This document shows, piece by piece, positions 11,820 to 22,567 of a stretch of 64,000 nucleotides of DNA. The first letter of the stretch is position 1. Each line of letters opens with the position of its first letter. Position numbers and translations under genes: made by a program. Origin of the DNA: Coniferiporia sulphurascens (Eukaryota; Basidiomycota; Agaricomycetes; Hymenochaetales; Hymenochaetaceae); assembly GCA_002794785.1 (NCBI GenBank), contig NBBA01000022.1, positions 434,001-498,000 on the forward strand. The letters are read 5' to 3'. A model generated the notes under the pieces. The model did no database searches. It saw only the letters and a list, made by a program, of their open reading frames with translations, and was not told where the DNA came from.

Positions 11820-14669
11820 ATATATAGCGCACGCAACACTCGGAGCCGAAGTCGCGGCACAACACAGAAACCGATTTTCCCAAGGTGCGAACGCTGATCG
11901 GACGCGTCAGCAATAAAAATCGATGTCGTAGCACACAATGTAAAAGATAGTCGAATAAATACCAAATTATACCCAGCAAAGAAAAGCGGCTACGTATCTC
12001 ATGGTCTGAATAAGACCGGAGTCTGATACTAGCGAGCGGCCCGAGGGGAGCAGGTGCTCCTGTGACGTCGTCCACAGAACACTAAGAAACATGATTCGTT
12101 AAACCCAGATTCCGTGAGCGCGCCGGGGGCTACACCCAATTACGCGTCGAGCTCACTGCAATCAGTGAGCACAGCTGAATCCCGGCCCGGGGAGGGCCGG
12201 CCGATGGAATGCTAAAAGCCAAAACGGATCGACGGAGCTGTAGCCACCAATGCGCAGATCGACGGTGCCGAATATCTGTCCTCCTTTTCCCAACACGCAC
12301 CCAACAAGTCTTAGCAGATCAATTAATCGCCTGCTGCCAGTGATCAGAGTTTATCATGATAAACCCTTCTCCAAGTAAAATTTCCAAGTCCTCATTGATC
12401 ACGACCGTTCATAAGATCTTACAAAAGTAATCGGACATTACACTATTTAGCGGTCCATTGCGAAAAAAAAAGAGAGAACGCATATTCCGCATGGATGTGC
12501 ATATCTGGAAACTCTCTATAGGTCTCTCCCAGTATTGACTATTATGATAACCTGTGTTTTTTCCTCATAAAGCCGCAAGATGAACGACCTATCAAAAACA
12601 CTGATCAGCATCTAATGCACCAAACCCTCCAATCATCAAGACGATATAGCGTGGCTCGGGTGAAAACGGGCAATTCCAACGCCTGTAAGCTTGCTAGTCT
12701 TCGCAGTGTTAATATTTACAATCGTAATCACGAACGCTCATTTTAACAGAGGTCGTGTGCAGGCAGGTCGTGTGCACACAGGGTCGTGTGACCCAGCGTC
12801 TGCGGCGTCCTCGTCTATCGCAGTCATCAAGGGGAGAAATAGGAGACTCGGAAGACCTAGTACGTTAGGAGGGGTGAAACGACACCCCTGTTTGCATAAC
12901 ACCCATACACCCATACATCTCTCTCCCCCGCCCCATTCGGTCGTTCAAGCGTCATAACCGAGAGCCTGTACGCGCTTCTGCACACCAAAACACAGACCGC
13001 GCGGAAGAAAGAACGTCACCACACAGAACAAGACACAAGGCCTGTATCGCACATTCGTTCATCTCCCTGCGCCAGAGATGTCATAGGACGTCCTTCAGAG
13101 CTCCACCAAACTGCAACTGCAATACACTCCGCTCGAAGAAGATCCCGTCTATCTTCCGATCAGCGCAAGCAACATACGCCAAACGATCCTCAGAGACATC
13201 TTCGAGGAGAAGACAGCCCCAGCCCTACGCCCAGATCCATCATAAAATAATATGCCCACAACTTCCGTCCGACACCGAGACGAAGCAGGGCGAACCTGCG
13301 TTGGGAGCCCGTCTCGGGTAGAGCCCGACGCCACAGCGTCACTCTCACTTTGAACAGACTTGAAGCAAGTTGCGTACGTCCGAGATTGAAGCGGTTATTA
13401 AACTCAGTCCTTGATACATGTCGGACTCGGGTCTGCTGGGATTAGCATGAGGGAGATAGCGGGCATGGCGGGCACGCGACATTAACATAAATGTGTACGT
13501 CGTCGCGTAGCGAGAAGAAACGCAGTTGCAGTCAAAAAACGACGGTAGAGAGTCGTCGTGGCTCAGTGGTAGGGCTTGGGGAGTGATTGAGAGAGCGGAG
13601 CGATACGTTCAGGGCGCATCTGTAAGTTGAGCAATAGATTATTTGATTGAGGTTGCCTCGTGTACGATCGTTGGACAACATATTGAACGAGTGCGTCGAA
13701 ATAGATCATGACGCTCGTGGAGTGTCGCAGAAGGTCGTACGAGAGTTGGACAGAAAGCTCTCCGCACGATCGACAGCGTACATGTATTGAAGTTGGAAGT
13801 TGGGCGTGATCAAAACTCTTCAACTTGAACAAGTTCGCCGAATTGTAGAAAGCTCTATTTCAAAGTATAAGCAAGCTCGCAAGGTCAGTTTTGGACTATG
13901 CACTGGATACGACCGGAGCCGACTGGAGTCCGAGTCCCAGGCCATGATGACGATGATGACGATGACGATTACTAGCAACATTACAATTCTGCGCCGACTC
14001 GGAGAATGCGGAACATCGGGCCTGACGAGTCCCGTAGACGTAGTACTGACGAACCACGAGCACCGAAGCTCAGTCCAAAAGGTCGCCGAAGATACGGGTT
14101 GACGATCACGGGGCCGGGTCTGCGCCTACTCGGAGTCGGTGATGACACATATATCTCGTCTCTAGGTTTCGCCACCGACCATCCGCCAGTTCAACTAGTA
14201 TATGAAGGCGGCGTCAATTCCGTAGCCTTCAAGTTGCATCATGAACCATGATATCATCCACACCCCCATTTCCGTGTCCGGGATGGCGGTTGTGAGGCCT
14301 AGTACTTGATGACGTTCCAAGGTCACAACTCCGAGTCGACGGCGATGTGCGATGTGCGATATCCGACGGCCGGTCGCAGTCTCTGACCCGTCCCCGATCT
14401 ACGCCAGGGCAGATCTAAGGTCCAAACCCCGGATCTCGATCACATCGCACGTTCGATCACAAAACACAAACTGAATTCCAGATTGTAAAAACGAATGAAA
14501 ACGAGCATATGTAACTAAGTACAACGGGACCAAATAAACGGACAGCAGATACTACAGTTAATTGTGTATATACGGGCTTCAGACCTGATGGTTGAGAACA
14601 AAAGAAAGGTCTAGCGAGAAAAAAAAATTGGTACACATAGACTAGATTAAGGATAGTGATGGGGAGGGA
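11820..14669. other. Gene-poor spacer right of GH28 copy 1
   Basis: About 2.85 kb without a coding block I can support. Short ORFs (12691-12957, 13563-13832, 13800-14102, 14006-14251) lack family motifs and splice neighbours. There are short tandem GATGAC and GCGATGT motifs near 13935-13975 and 14343-14362. No terminal inverted repeats or reverse-transcriptase remnants were spotted. Confidence 0.5.
12751..12790. repeat. Three spaced GGTCGTGTG repeats
   Basis: GGTCGTGTG occurs at 12751, 12766 and 12782, spaced 15-16 bases apart. Function unknown. Confidence 0.6.
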
Positions 14670-15959
14670 TTACGCGCCGATCGTCGCCTGCCTACTACCA
14701 AGACTCGGAACTGTGCCAGCACCGGCGTTGACGCACGTATGCCGTGCACCGCCTGCCGCAGCGCCCGAGACGCGACACTGCCGCGAACACCTAATTCTTA
14801 TGTCTCAGCGGCCCGCTCACGTACAGAGGGAAGCCAGGACTCACCAGGTCGCAGTGCAGCGCGGACACCGTGGGTAGTCGACGCCCGCCTTACCGCACAC
14901 ACCGCATACACAGCGTGCGCGTAGGCGCGACGCGTGCTCGACAGCCGCAAGGGCTGGGTTGAGCGTCGTAGACGCCGTGCCGTCGTGAGCGCCTGCGCTA
15001 ATGCTAGCACTAGCGCCGAGAAGCTCGCCGGCTCTTTTTTTGCTTTTGGGAGGTCCGAGGAAGGAGCGTGAAGGCCGCACACCTGCACCTGCACTTGCGA
15101 GTGACGGGCGGCGATTGGGTACAAAACCGATACTGCTGATGGTATGGTGCTGGAGGTTGTTGCGAGGAAAGACCGACAAACCGGGCTCTGTGGATGCACG
15201 AACGTGCGGACCCGGCCTTTTCGGGACCGCTTCGCCTGTCCGAGCGGACGGCCGCTGCGGTGCAGAGGGAGATGAGAACGTGCGAGTCCGGGGGTTTGGG
15301 GGGGAAGCACGAGGGCTGGTGGAGGCAGTAGAGGTGGTGGTGTGAGCAGGAGAACGAGACGCAGTGGGCACGTAACGGCGCGGCCAGAACTCCTCAGCGC
15401 CGTCGGATTCCTCAGAATCACGGTCCTCTTCGCTATCGTTGTCGTCGGCGTCGCGATAGAACACGCTGGCTACGTGCTTGACACGGGTTGGGAGCGCCAG
15501 GGAGCGCAGAGACGACGTGCGCAGGCGTCCGGCCAGGGACGCGGGGAAGGGTATCGGCAGGCCCTCCTTGGCTGACATCGGACTTGGAGGCACATGGGCG
15601 GCACGGGAGACGATCGAACGGAGATGGCCTTCTGCAGATGGCGTCTGGCTGAACGCACCGAGCGGGGAGTGATCGTCCGGCGTGCTAGGTGCGGCAGGGA
15701 GGGGTTTTGCCTTGGAAGAGTCGAGGGAAAGCTTGGGCGGGCGGGTCAAAAAGAAGTGCGGGGACTTGGAAGGCGTTCGGTGCTTGGAGAGAGAGACAGA
15801 GCTCGAGCCAGAGCTTACGAGGCTGTCGTCGCGCGGCGACGAGGGTTTGGGCTTGGGAAAGGCGACGAAGACGGGGCGGGAGCCATCGACGGGGGTTGTG
15901 ACGCCGGAGGTGGAAGAGGAGGAGGAGGACTGGTAGTCGTACATGGTAGAGAAATACAT
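14670..15959 (-). CDS. Disordered protein with a C-terminal HIT-like zinc finger
   Basis: Exons complement(14670-14790, 14845-15959) give 411 aa. The long first exon alone ends abruptly; a GT-AG intron of 54 bases restores the finger by joining TAT to WCSRQCR. Seen: about 350 residues of Ser/Pro-rich disorder beginning MYFSTMYDYQ, one acidic patch (DADDNDSEEDRDSEESDGAEE), then C-x2-C-x7-C-x2-C-x4-C-x3-C and a final H-x-C (CGVCGKAGVDYPRCPRC, WCSRQCR, RHTC). This spacing resembles HIT-type zinc fingers, which mediate protein contacts in snoRNP assembly and chromatin-remodelling complexes. No other domain is visible, so the role is open. The gene is the only confident one between the two GH28 genes. 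A second ATG lies five codons downstream. Confidence 0.8.
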
Positions 15960-16186
15960 TGCGGGGGATGGAGGAGAGACAGAAAATGGTTAGCGAATTT
16001 ATAGAAGCGGTGGTAGGAGATAGTGAATTGAAAAACGTACAGGGGAGATTGTGATAGTTGTTCGGTAGCTAGGGAAGATGACGGCAGCCGTAGGTTGATT
16101 GGCAAAAGGCGTCATGCAGGGAAGCGGCGAAGAGTAGAGACAAGCGGGCTCACTCGGACTGGGGAATTTGCGGGGGCGCAGGGCGT

Positions 16187-16193
16187 GTTTTAT
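16187..16193 (-). promoter_or_regulatory. Possible TATA box for the zinc-finger gene
   Basis: TATAAAA on the minus strand, about 230 bases before the ATG. The long leader this implies is CT-rich. Confidence 0.4.
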
Positions 16194-17963
16194 AGCGAGG
16201 AGAAAGGACAAGAATAAAACAGAGACTGGAATGCAAGTCTAGGCGCGGTAGGACGCCTTACTCCCGCCACTGCAATTTTGGGTCACACGACTGCAAGCAA
16301 GCGCCTTTCCCACGCAAACTCTACACTCTTTTTGCGCGCCAAGTCATTCAGAGTGTCCATTCGTCCTCGCCACTAGCCTACCTTCCCTTCATTTCGCGCC
16401 GCGTAGCCAACAGCGCACTGGCAGCCTTGGCTCGCAAGTAAACGAGATTCCAGCTATCTCCCGAAATATACGGGTCCTGCTTCGATTTCTCGGATAAACC
16501 ACGCCGAAGATTGATTGCGCACCCGGGCCTGCCATCCGCACTGCGCCATTCAGCTTCGAGATACGGCCGCCCGGCGCTCGCAGCGGTCTCGATTGCGACC
16601 GACGGACGTATTTACGTCATCCTGTCCTCAATCTCTTCCCACAGATCACTCGCTGTCGCTGCCATAAAATGAAATAAATAAAATTTGTTTCCGTGTTGAC
16701 AGACTCGGGCCGATGTCCCGGCGCTGTGGTGTCCCCGGGTTGTAATTACATATTATTGTGGCAATTACAATAGCGCTATACCGACTCGGGCGGTCTCCAC
16801 TCGGTCAACAAATTTAATCCTGCAACTTTGAAATAAGCTTTCTAGATAGCCACACCAATTCTTGGTCGTGTGACCACTTTTTCAATTCAACTCAGATCCG
16901 TCTCCGCGGCACCAGTACTCTCCTAGTATATTTCTCGACCAGCCCGTCCTACTATTTCTACAAGTTATCCGTATTTCCCTATCCTCTCAACCCCACTTTC
17001 CATTTCCGAAATTAGACAGCTCCAATTTACATCCTCAGGCTGATACCACTAGCACTTCCCGGCAACTCTCTCCAATCCCACCCTCGCCCCCTACCCAGCC
17101 GATTTCCGGGGACTCAATCTCCCTCTTTCTCCTTCCTCACCGCCTCGTGTCGCGTACCTCGGTTCGAGAAGCCACAAAGCAGTAGCATAGCATCCGGTAA
17201 GGTATGTCCGTTTGCAATTCCATCTGAATGCAGTGGGAATGCCTTGTTCCTAGAGTATATACACGTAGCTTACCCGCCTTTTTCGTCTCATCGTTTTCCC
17301 GCTGTATTGATCTGTGGATGCCGGTCAATTGTGTACACCCCTTCAACTCTTCCCTTTTTTTTCTCCCGCGATCTTATCAGCCTCGTGTACAGCTTGCTGA
17401 TCCCCACTCTGTCGCAGCTCCGGCCGCACGATATTTCTGCTCGTCTTCTTGTTGGCCAGGGTTATGGGTCCCGGAGAGAACGCCGGTTGTGGGTCGTGAC
17501 GCTTGTATGAACGGCAGCCTATCACACAGTGCGTTGTTATACCATGTCGTGTGCCGAGTAAAACCAGGGAAGATGTGAAGAACACAGGCCTCGACCCGTC
17601 TATCGCTCTCTTCAACGCAAAACCAAACAGCTCGTGAAGCATTCCCGGTTTACAATCAAAGCCGTTTTATCGGTTATTCGATACTTCAACTGCTTATTTT
17701 TGTTTGTGCTTCAAGTCTTGCACGAGGAGACCCAACACAACCAATAGTACCATTTTATCAGGGGCGGGCCAACAAAAATGCGGGCCTGATCTACTTAACA
17801 CTTCAGTATGATTCGATGCTTTCACGCCAGCTTCCGTTCCCTGAAGCTCTGCTTGTCTGCTTTGCGTGATGCAGTGGCTGGCCTTCCCATCCGTGCTTTG
17901 ATTCAGCTTGCCTACTTTCTGCCTTCTTCTCAGGGAAATGCTAGCGCGGGCGCTTCGAGCCGA

Positions 17964-17986
17964 GTCTGGGTCTGGGTCTGGGTCTG
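17964..17986. repeat. (GTCTGG)n hexamer repeat
   Basis: About four copies of GTCTGG in tandem. Confidence 0.8.
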
Positions 17987-18537
17987 TATCTGTGCACAAG
18001 ACCACGGCTCACAGACATTTTAGCGCCGACTCGAAGTGGAAAACAGACTTCCAAATCGTCACAGTAGGCTAGACGGTCGCGCGAGTCGCGAAACCGCTCA
18101 GGTGGAGCTGGCGAAGCCTCGGAAGTATTAGTACTGGACGTTTCACTGAACCCCCAGGCGTAGCGGGGAGATGAACAAATTAATACAGCGCGCAATCGAT
18201 CCTCCGACGCGTGGGATACAGCACATTGTTTTTCGCCGTGCGGTTTGGTTATCCTTCAGACGCAGTCTAGGCGTGGAGAAGAGCGGACAGGCGGACGGAC
18301 GGACGTGGATCCTGATCGTTGATTCTGAACATGAACGGCGTAGGAAACGAAAACAGGGGGGGTTCATTTTTCATTCTACGCTATCCGCCATTCCCTCTTC
18401 TTCTCCCCCTCTTTCCTCCTCCTCCTCCCTTCTGATGACGAAAAAAAGCCAAGCCCTGCTACTATGTTGTGGGTCACACGGCCTGTACGGGGACTCCGGA
18501 AGCTTGCTTTTGCGATTGTGATCGTCGACCTCAGACT

Positions 18538-18565
18538 AGAAGAAGAAGAAGAAGAAGAAGAAGAA
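18538..18565. repeat. (AGA)n trinucleotide microsatellite
   Basis: About nine tandem AGA units in non-coding sequence. Confidence 0.9.
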
Positions 18566-19634
18566 AACACAGCACACTCGGGCACCCGTTTTCACCCGTG
18601 TCTCGTGTGCTCGGATTGATTTTGATGAAAAGCTCGCGACAGGGCGTGAACATGATCTGAGATTTGTTTTAATGAACTTTCGTTTTTCCTTGCGGCGTTT
18701 GGTATACACCACTTAGGGCCGCGCTTACAGTTCGCACTCGAGTCGTTATCGTTATCAATTCAAGAGTTTCTGAAGTATAAATTCAATATATTTGTGCATG
18801 TGCAATAGTCAAAATAGGATTTCATTTGCGTTATAAGTATCCTTTCTCTGGTACGCTTAGTCACAAGCAAGAACATCACTATTTTATTTTCGCCCAATAG
18901 ACGAAACAGCTACAGCAATACCCACCTATTCTCTCAACCTCCTTGCGTGAAACTACGGGCCACTGACAAGGACACAAAAATGAAAAGAAAAAACAGAGAG
19001 GCCGTAAAAGCTATTAATAACTCAGCATCCTTTAAAGTTCGCACAGACGAGCCACATACTAACCTCCAGTCCGACGTCTGGCTTCTTTCGCAAGTACAGG
19101 AAACGCAAGGGCGAGTTACTCATACTCGGATACAACACTACTAGACAAGCCTAAGCACCAGTGTTTCTGAAGTCCGAGTCCGTGTCTGTCCCCGCCGGCC
19201 CGGGGCCAGGGCCGCGGCTCCCACCTCGCCCTTCGGGCTCTCGCCGATCCATTTTGACTTTAAGCGTTTCCCACCGGACCAATCCCGTGCCGGGACTCGG
19301 GACTCAGGACTCCCGCCCAATTTTCGGTCGGGGGCGAGATTCCGAAATCTGCAACTCGTTACTTCAAGTTACATGTACACGGAAAATTTCTCAACTGTGG
19401 TACGACTTGTTTGAGATGGACTGGACGGTATTTATCCCTTTTTTCTTTTTCTTCGTCTCTTTTATATTTATATGTACATAAATGTATCTGGCCATTTTTT
19501 GTATCTCGTACTACCATTTCTGTATGTACGTACGCTACTGTCGAAAGACCCAGCGACGTCCGAATCGGTGGACGTAATACGGATCTAATGGCAGATGCAT
19601 AGGGAAGGAGGGAGGTATACTCTGCGAGGCGCTA

Positions 19635-21875
19635 TCATTGCAAACTCGTAGTGTTGCACGCTATCAGCCAAAAAAGATATTTTAACAAGGATGTCAAAGG
19701 GGTACGGCCGCAATGCAACGTACCCTGGAGACCGCTCTCGCTCTCAACGTTGACGCAGACGATCTCCGGTACGGACCCGCTCGGCGGCGCGACGCTGAAG
19801 TCGCGGAACGTGATGTTCGGGCAGGGCGCGTTAGAGCTGCAGCCAATGTTCACAACTACGATCGGAAAATACTTGAGAGAAAAATAATGGCACGAAGTTG
19901 GATGGTATCTTTACGTGTATTGGTAGATGCTGTGCCAGACCAGTCTTCAAAAGACAGGTCACTAAATTGCAGGAACGAAGGCGTGTCGCTCCTGCAGGCA
20001 AATATAACTATGTTTCTGTGGGTTGCTGCGGCTGTGGTGACTTACGAGTTTCCACTGCTCGTTTGGTACAGACTGACAGGTGTATCCACGTCTGAAACGG
20101 AGACACGTCTTGCAGTGACGTTTTTCACATATCCTTATTAGATGTAGTGAAAAGCGATTGAGTGACTCAGGAATAGAGAAAGTACGAGACGCACAACGCA
20201 CCTCCGCCCCCGCCTCCGCCAACTGGAGGCACGCCGTTGACAGTGTCCGTCCACGATTTGAGGTATACCTGTAATTCGCATATACAACTTTATTGATATT
20301 AAGAGCTGAAGAGCGCGTGCTCACACCCCAAAACATGTTTGGCTGAATATTTGAGTTGATACGAAGGATCTGCCAGAGTCTACGGTTCACAAGGTCGGAT
20401 TGTACCCAAAAAGTAGGTTGGTACGCACGTTGAGGTCTTCAAAAAGTACGTTCTCCACGATGTCGTTCTAAAAACACGTTGGGTTTAGAATGCAATGTCC
20501 GCGGGTGAGTGGTCAAATTTAAAACACACAAATTGCACATATTGCCCAAGCGAACCAACCGCCACTCCGTTTCCTCCGCGGCACGTTATGCCTTGCGCCA
20601 CAATATTCGTAGAGTTCTACGCGACACGTTAGGACGATCAAGGAACGGAGGTTCGAAGCGGTTGACACTTACCCCCTTGATTGCGAGGCAATCGTCTCCG
20701 CAGGTGATCTTGGAGAAATGAAACGTCAGTAATGCTAACGCTCAAAGCGGTACAGATGCGATCTCTCACATCCCAATTTCGCAGAGTGACACTATCGCTT
20801 CGGTATGTGTCTATACCTGCGACAAGTCTTGAGTTTAACATCGGCGAGGGTAAACACATCGCACCTTACCATCGGTGTTCGGTACAATGCTACAGCCACA
20901 AAAAAGCGGTTGAACTCTCAAGATGATTGACAGAAATAGGTAAATTTGAAATCCCTTACTTCTGTCCGAAGAAGTCCGGATTTATGTTGGTCGCATTACA
21001 TGTCATGCCGTCGTACAGCACATTCCGCGAGTTTGCAACCGTGTTGCACCAGAAGGGTGGGGATTGGATGCGGAAATTACGTACGACGCCGTGATCAACT
21101 TCGTAGAGGGTCAGCGACAACGGACGTCCGTCGCCGCCTTCGCGCGTATGGTTTGTGTAGTATTCCCACCACGGCTACATGTGTACAGAAGGGCGTTGAG
21201 TGTACTTCAGTGCAGACTGAAAAGGCTAGTTGCTTGCCTGTCCGTTACCGTCGATACCGCCTTCGTTATGCGCGTCTATAACGAAGTCAGTCCCGGTCAC
21301 GACGAACCATGAAGCTTGATCCTATTCCGTGATTTTCACAAACAAAAATGTGTTCAGTCGATTGACCTAATGGTCTTAAATTAGTGGTCCACTTGCCTGG
21401 ATGAAAACAACGCGGTATGTGCTACTATCCTCGAGCCAATATTGAATGTCGGGGACAAACTGCACATCGCGTTACTTGGCATGGAACACAGAAAAGGGCG
21501 CTGGTCGCGGCGGTGCTTACGTTAAGTACTCCATGCAGGTCAACTTGGGAATTCTCAAGGTTCCAAGTCATTTTTCTTGCGCCGAAGTCAATGTCTCTCT
21601 CCTGGTTAATGACGTTTACTATCCATACATACCTTGTGATATTGTATGATCCGGGTTGTAAGATCGTTCTCCCATTCTTTCCGCATTTGTCCATCGCGGC
21701 AAGGACCTACAACCAAGATTAGGGATCCCAATACACCGATTATAGTACGTAAATGTACCTGCTCAGTGTCATCCTTCCCAGGGCCATGAGGCGATATCGT
21801 GCAGGTACTTGCAGCGACTCCATGAAAGTTGGCGAGCACTATAGCAAGGAAGCATATAACGAGAAATTTGAGCAT
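19635..21875 (-). CDS. Secreted exopolygalacturonase, GH28 (copy 2)
   Basis: Seventeen exons on the complement: 21759-21875, 21633-21706, 21521-21575, 21397-21459, 21238-21321, 20960-21174, 20870-20889, 20770-20816, 20673-20708, 20539-20616, 20429-20467, 20325-20369, 20202-20268, 20046-20133, 19915-19991, 19724-19855, 19635-19660; 420 aa. Fifteen of the 17 exons match the length of their copy-1 counterparts exactly; only exons 1 and 11 differ. Signal peptide MLKFLVICFLAIVLANFHGVAA, then the exo-PG set: PNTDG, CGDDCLAIKG, RGGNGVAVGSLGQY, YLKSW. The product trims pectin outside the cell. Introns 4 and 5 have GC donors (CAG|GCAAGT, CAG|GCAAGC); in copy 1 only intron 4 does. Both copies have open frames and look functional. 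The inverted arrangement, 7.8 kb apart, suggests a local inverted duplication. Confidence 0.93.
21175..21237 (-). other. GC-AG intron 5 of GH28 copy 2
   Basis: Donor CAG|GCAAGC, acceptor TGTAG, between NGQ and PWWEYY. The same intron in copy 1 starts GTAAAC. Confidence 0.85.
21322..21396 (-). other. GC-AG intron 4 of GH28 copy 2
   Basis: Donor CAG|GCAAGT, the best GC-donor consensus; joins VVFIQ to DQASWFVVTG. Shared with copy 1. Confidence 0.88.
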
Positions 21876-21914
21876 AGTGTACCGTGTTCTGTGTGCCCTT
21901 GAACAACTTGAATG

Positions 21915-21922
21915 CCTTTATA
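21915..21922 (-). promoter_or_regulatory. TATA box of GH28 copy 2
   Basis: TATAAAGG on the minus strand, 40 bases before the ATG, in a GTATAAA context shared with copy 1. Confidence 0.65.
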
Positions 21923-22002
21923 CATGGATTATCGACAGCCTAAGAAATCGTGAACTGTCACGAGGATCGCGACAGAACCAGACGGGTTTACGACCAGTGT
22001 TA

Positions 22003-22019
22003 CGGGCCGGGTCGGTCAT
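22003..22019 (-). promoter_or_regulatory. Conserved GC-rich box upstream of GH28 copy 2
   Basis: ATGACCGACCCGGCCCG on the minus strand, identical to 9402-9418, about 130 bases before the ATG. Confidence 0.6.
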
Positions 22020-22567
22020 ATGGTGAGATAAGCAATGAGCTGCAGGCGACGGCCTTCCCGGATGCGCCTCGCGCCATAGCTTCACGGTGCTTCGAATTGC
22101 GTGGACTGACGGAAGAGTGACACAATTTGCATCCAGAGAGCACTCAGTGGGAGTCGGTGCGACAAGATACTTTTGCTATCTACCTGTATGCGAGGAACAC
22201 CACGTCACCATCAACAACGCGTGTCCTCCATAAATATGTACTACTCACCGCAGATGTAGTAATACAGAATAGAATAGGAGTAAAGATCCGCGTTCTGCAT
22301 TTAACTCAGCAGATATTACGTAAGCAATGCACTAACGCTCCGCAAAGCCGCGCAGATCTGGCAGCGTAGATTGGGAGTGTTCGCATACTGTAGACAAGGA
22401 CGCATTCACTCACCACTTGCAACATCTAGGGAAGTTGTATATCCCATCGAGCAGAGAAGAAGAGGGCTATAAACGCATAATGTACTTTCATATCTGATTG
22501 CTTTGAATTCACGAGATCACTTATGAAAATAAAACATAAAAGAGAAGACCTGTGCGACGTTCGAATA

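Larger units (their letters stand above)
15960..19634. other. Gene-poor spacer left of GH28 copy 2
   Basis: About 3.7 kb. The left end is the promoter and leader of the zinc-finger gene. The rest holds only short ORFs without signatures, a pyrimidine-rich run near 18368-18430 and two simple repeats. No protein or RNA gene is supported; a non-coding transcript cannot be excluded. Confidence 0.5.
21876..22567. other. Promoter of GH28 copy 2 and BUD22 3' flank
   Basis: Holds the TATA element and the 17-base box. Beyond 22100 I see no gene; the ORF at 22127-22369 has no signature. Confidence 0.6.

Noticed and set aside
13556..13630. tRNA-like start: GTGGCTCAGTGGTAGGGC resembles a pol III A box
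   Set aside because: No matching B box (the GTTCAGGGC downstream lacks the A/N pattern) and the arms do not pair into a cloverleaf.
15001..15345. 114-codon plus-strand ORF
   Set aside because: Antisense to the low-complexity region of the zinc-finger gene; no independent support.
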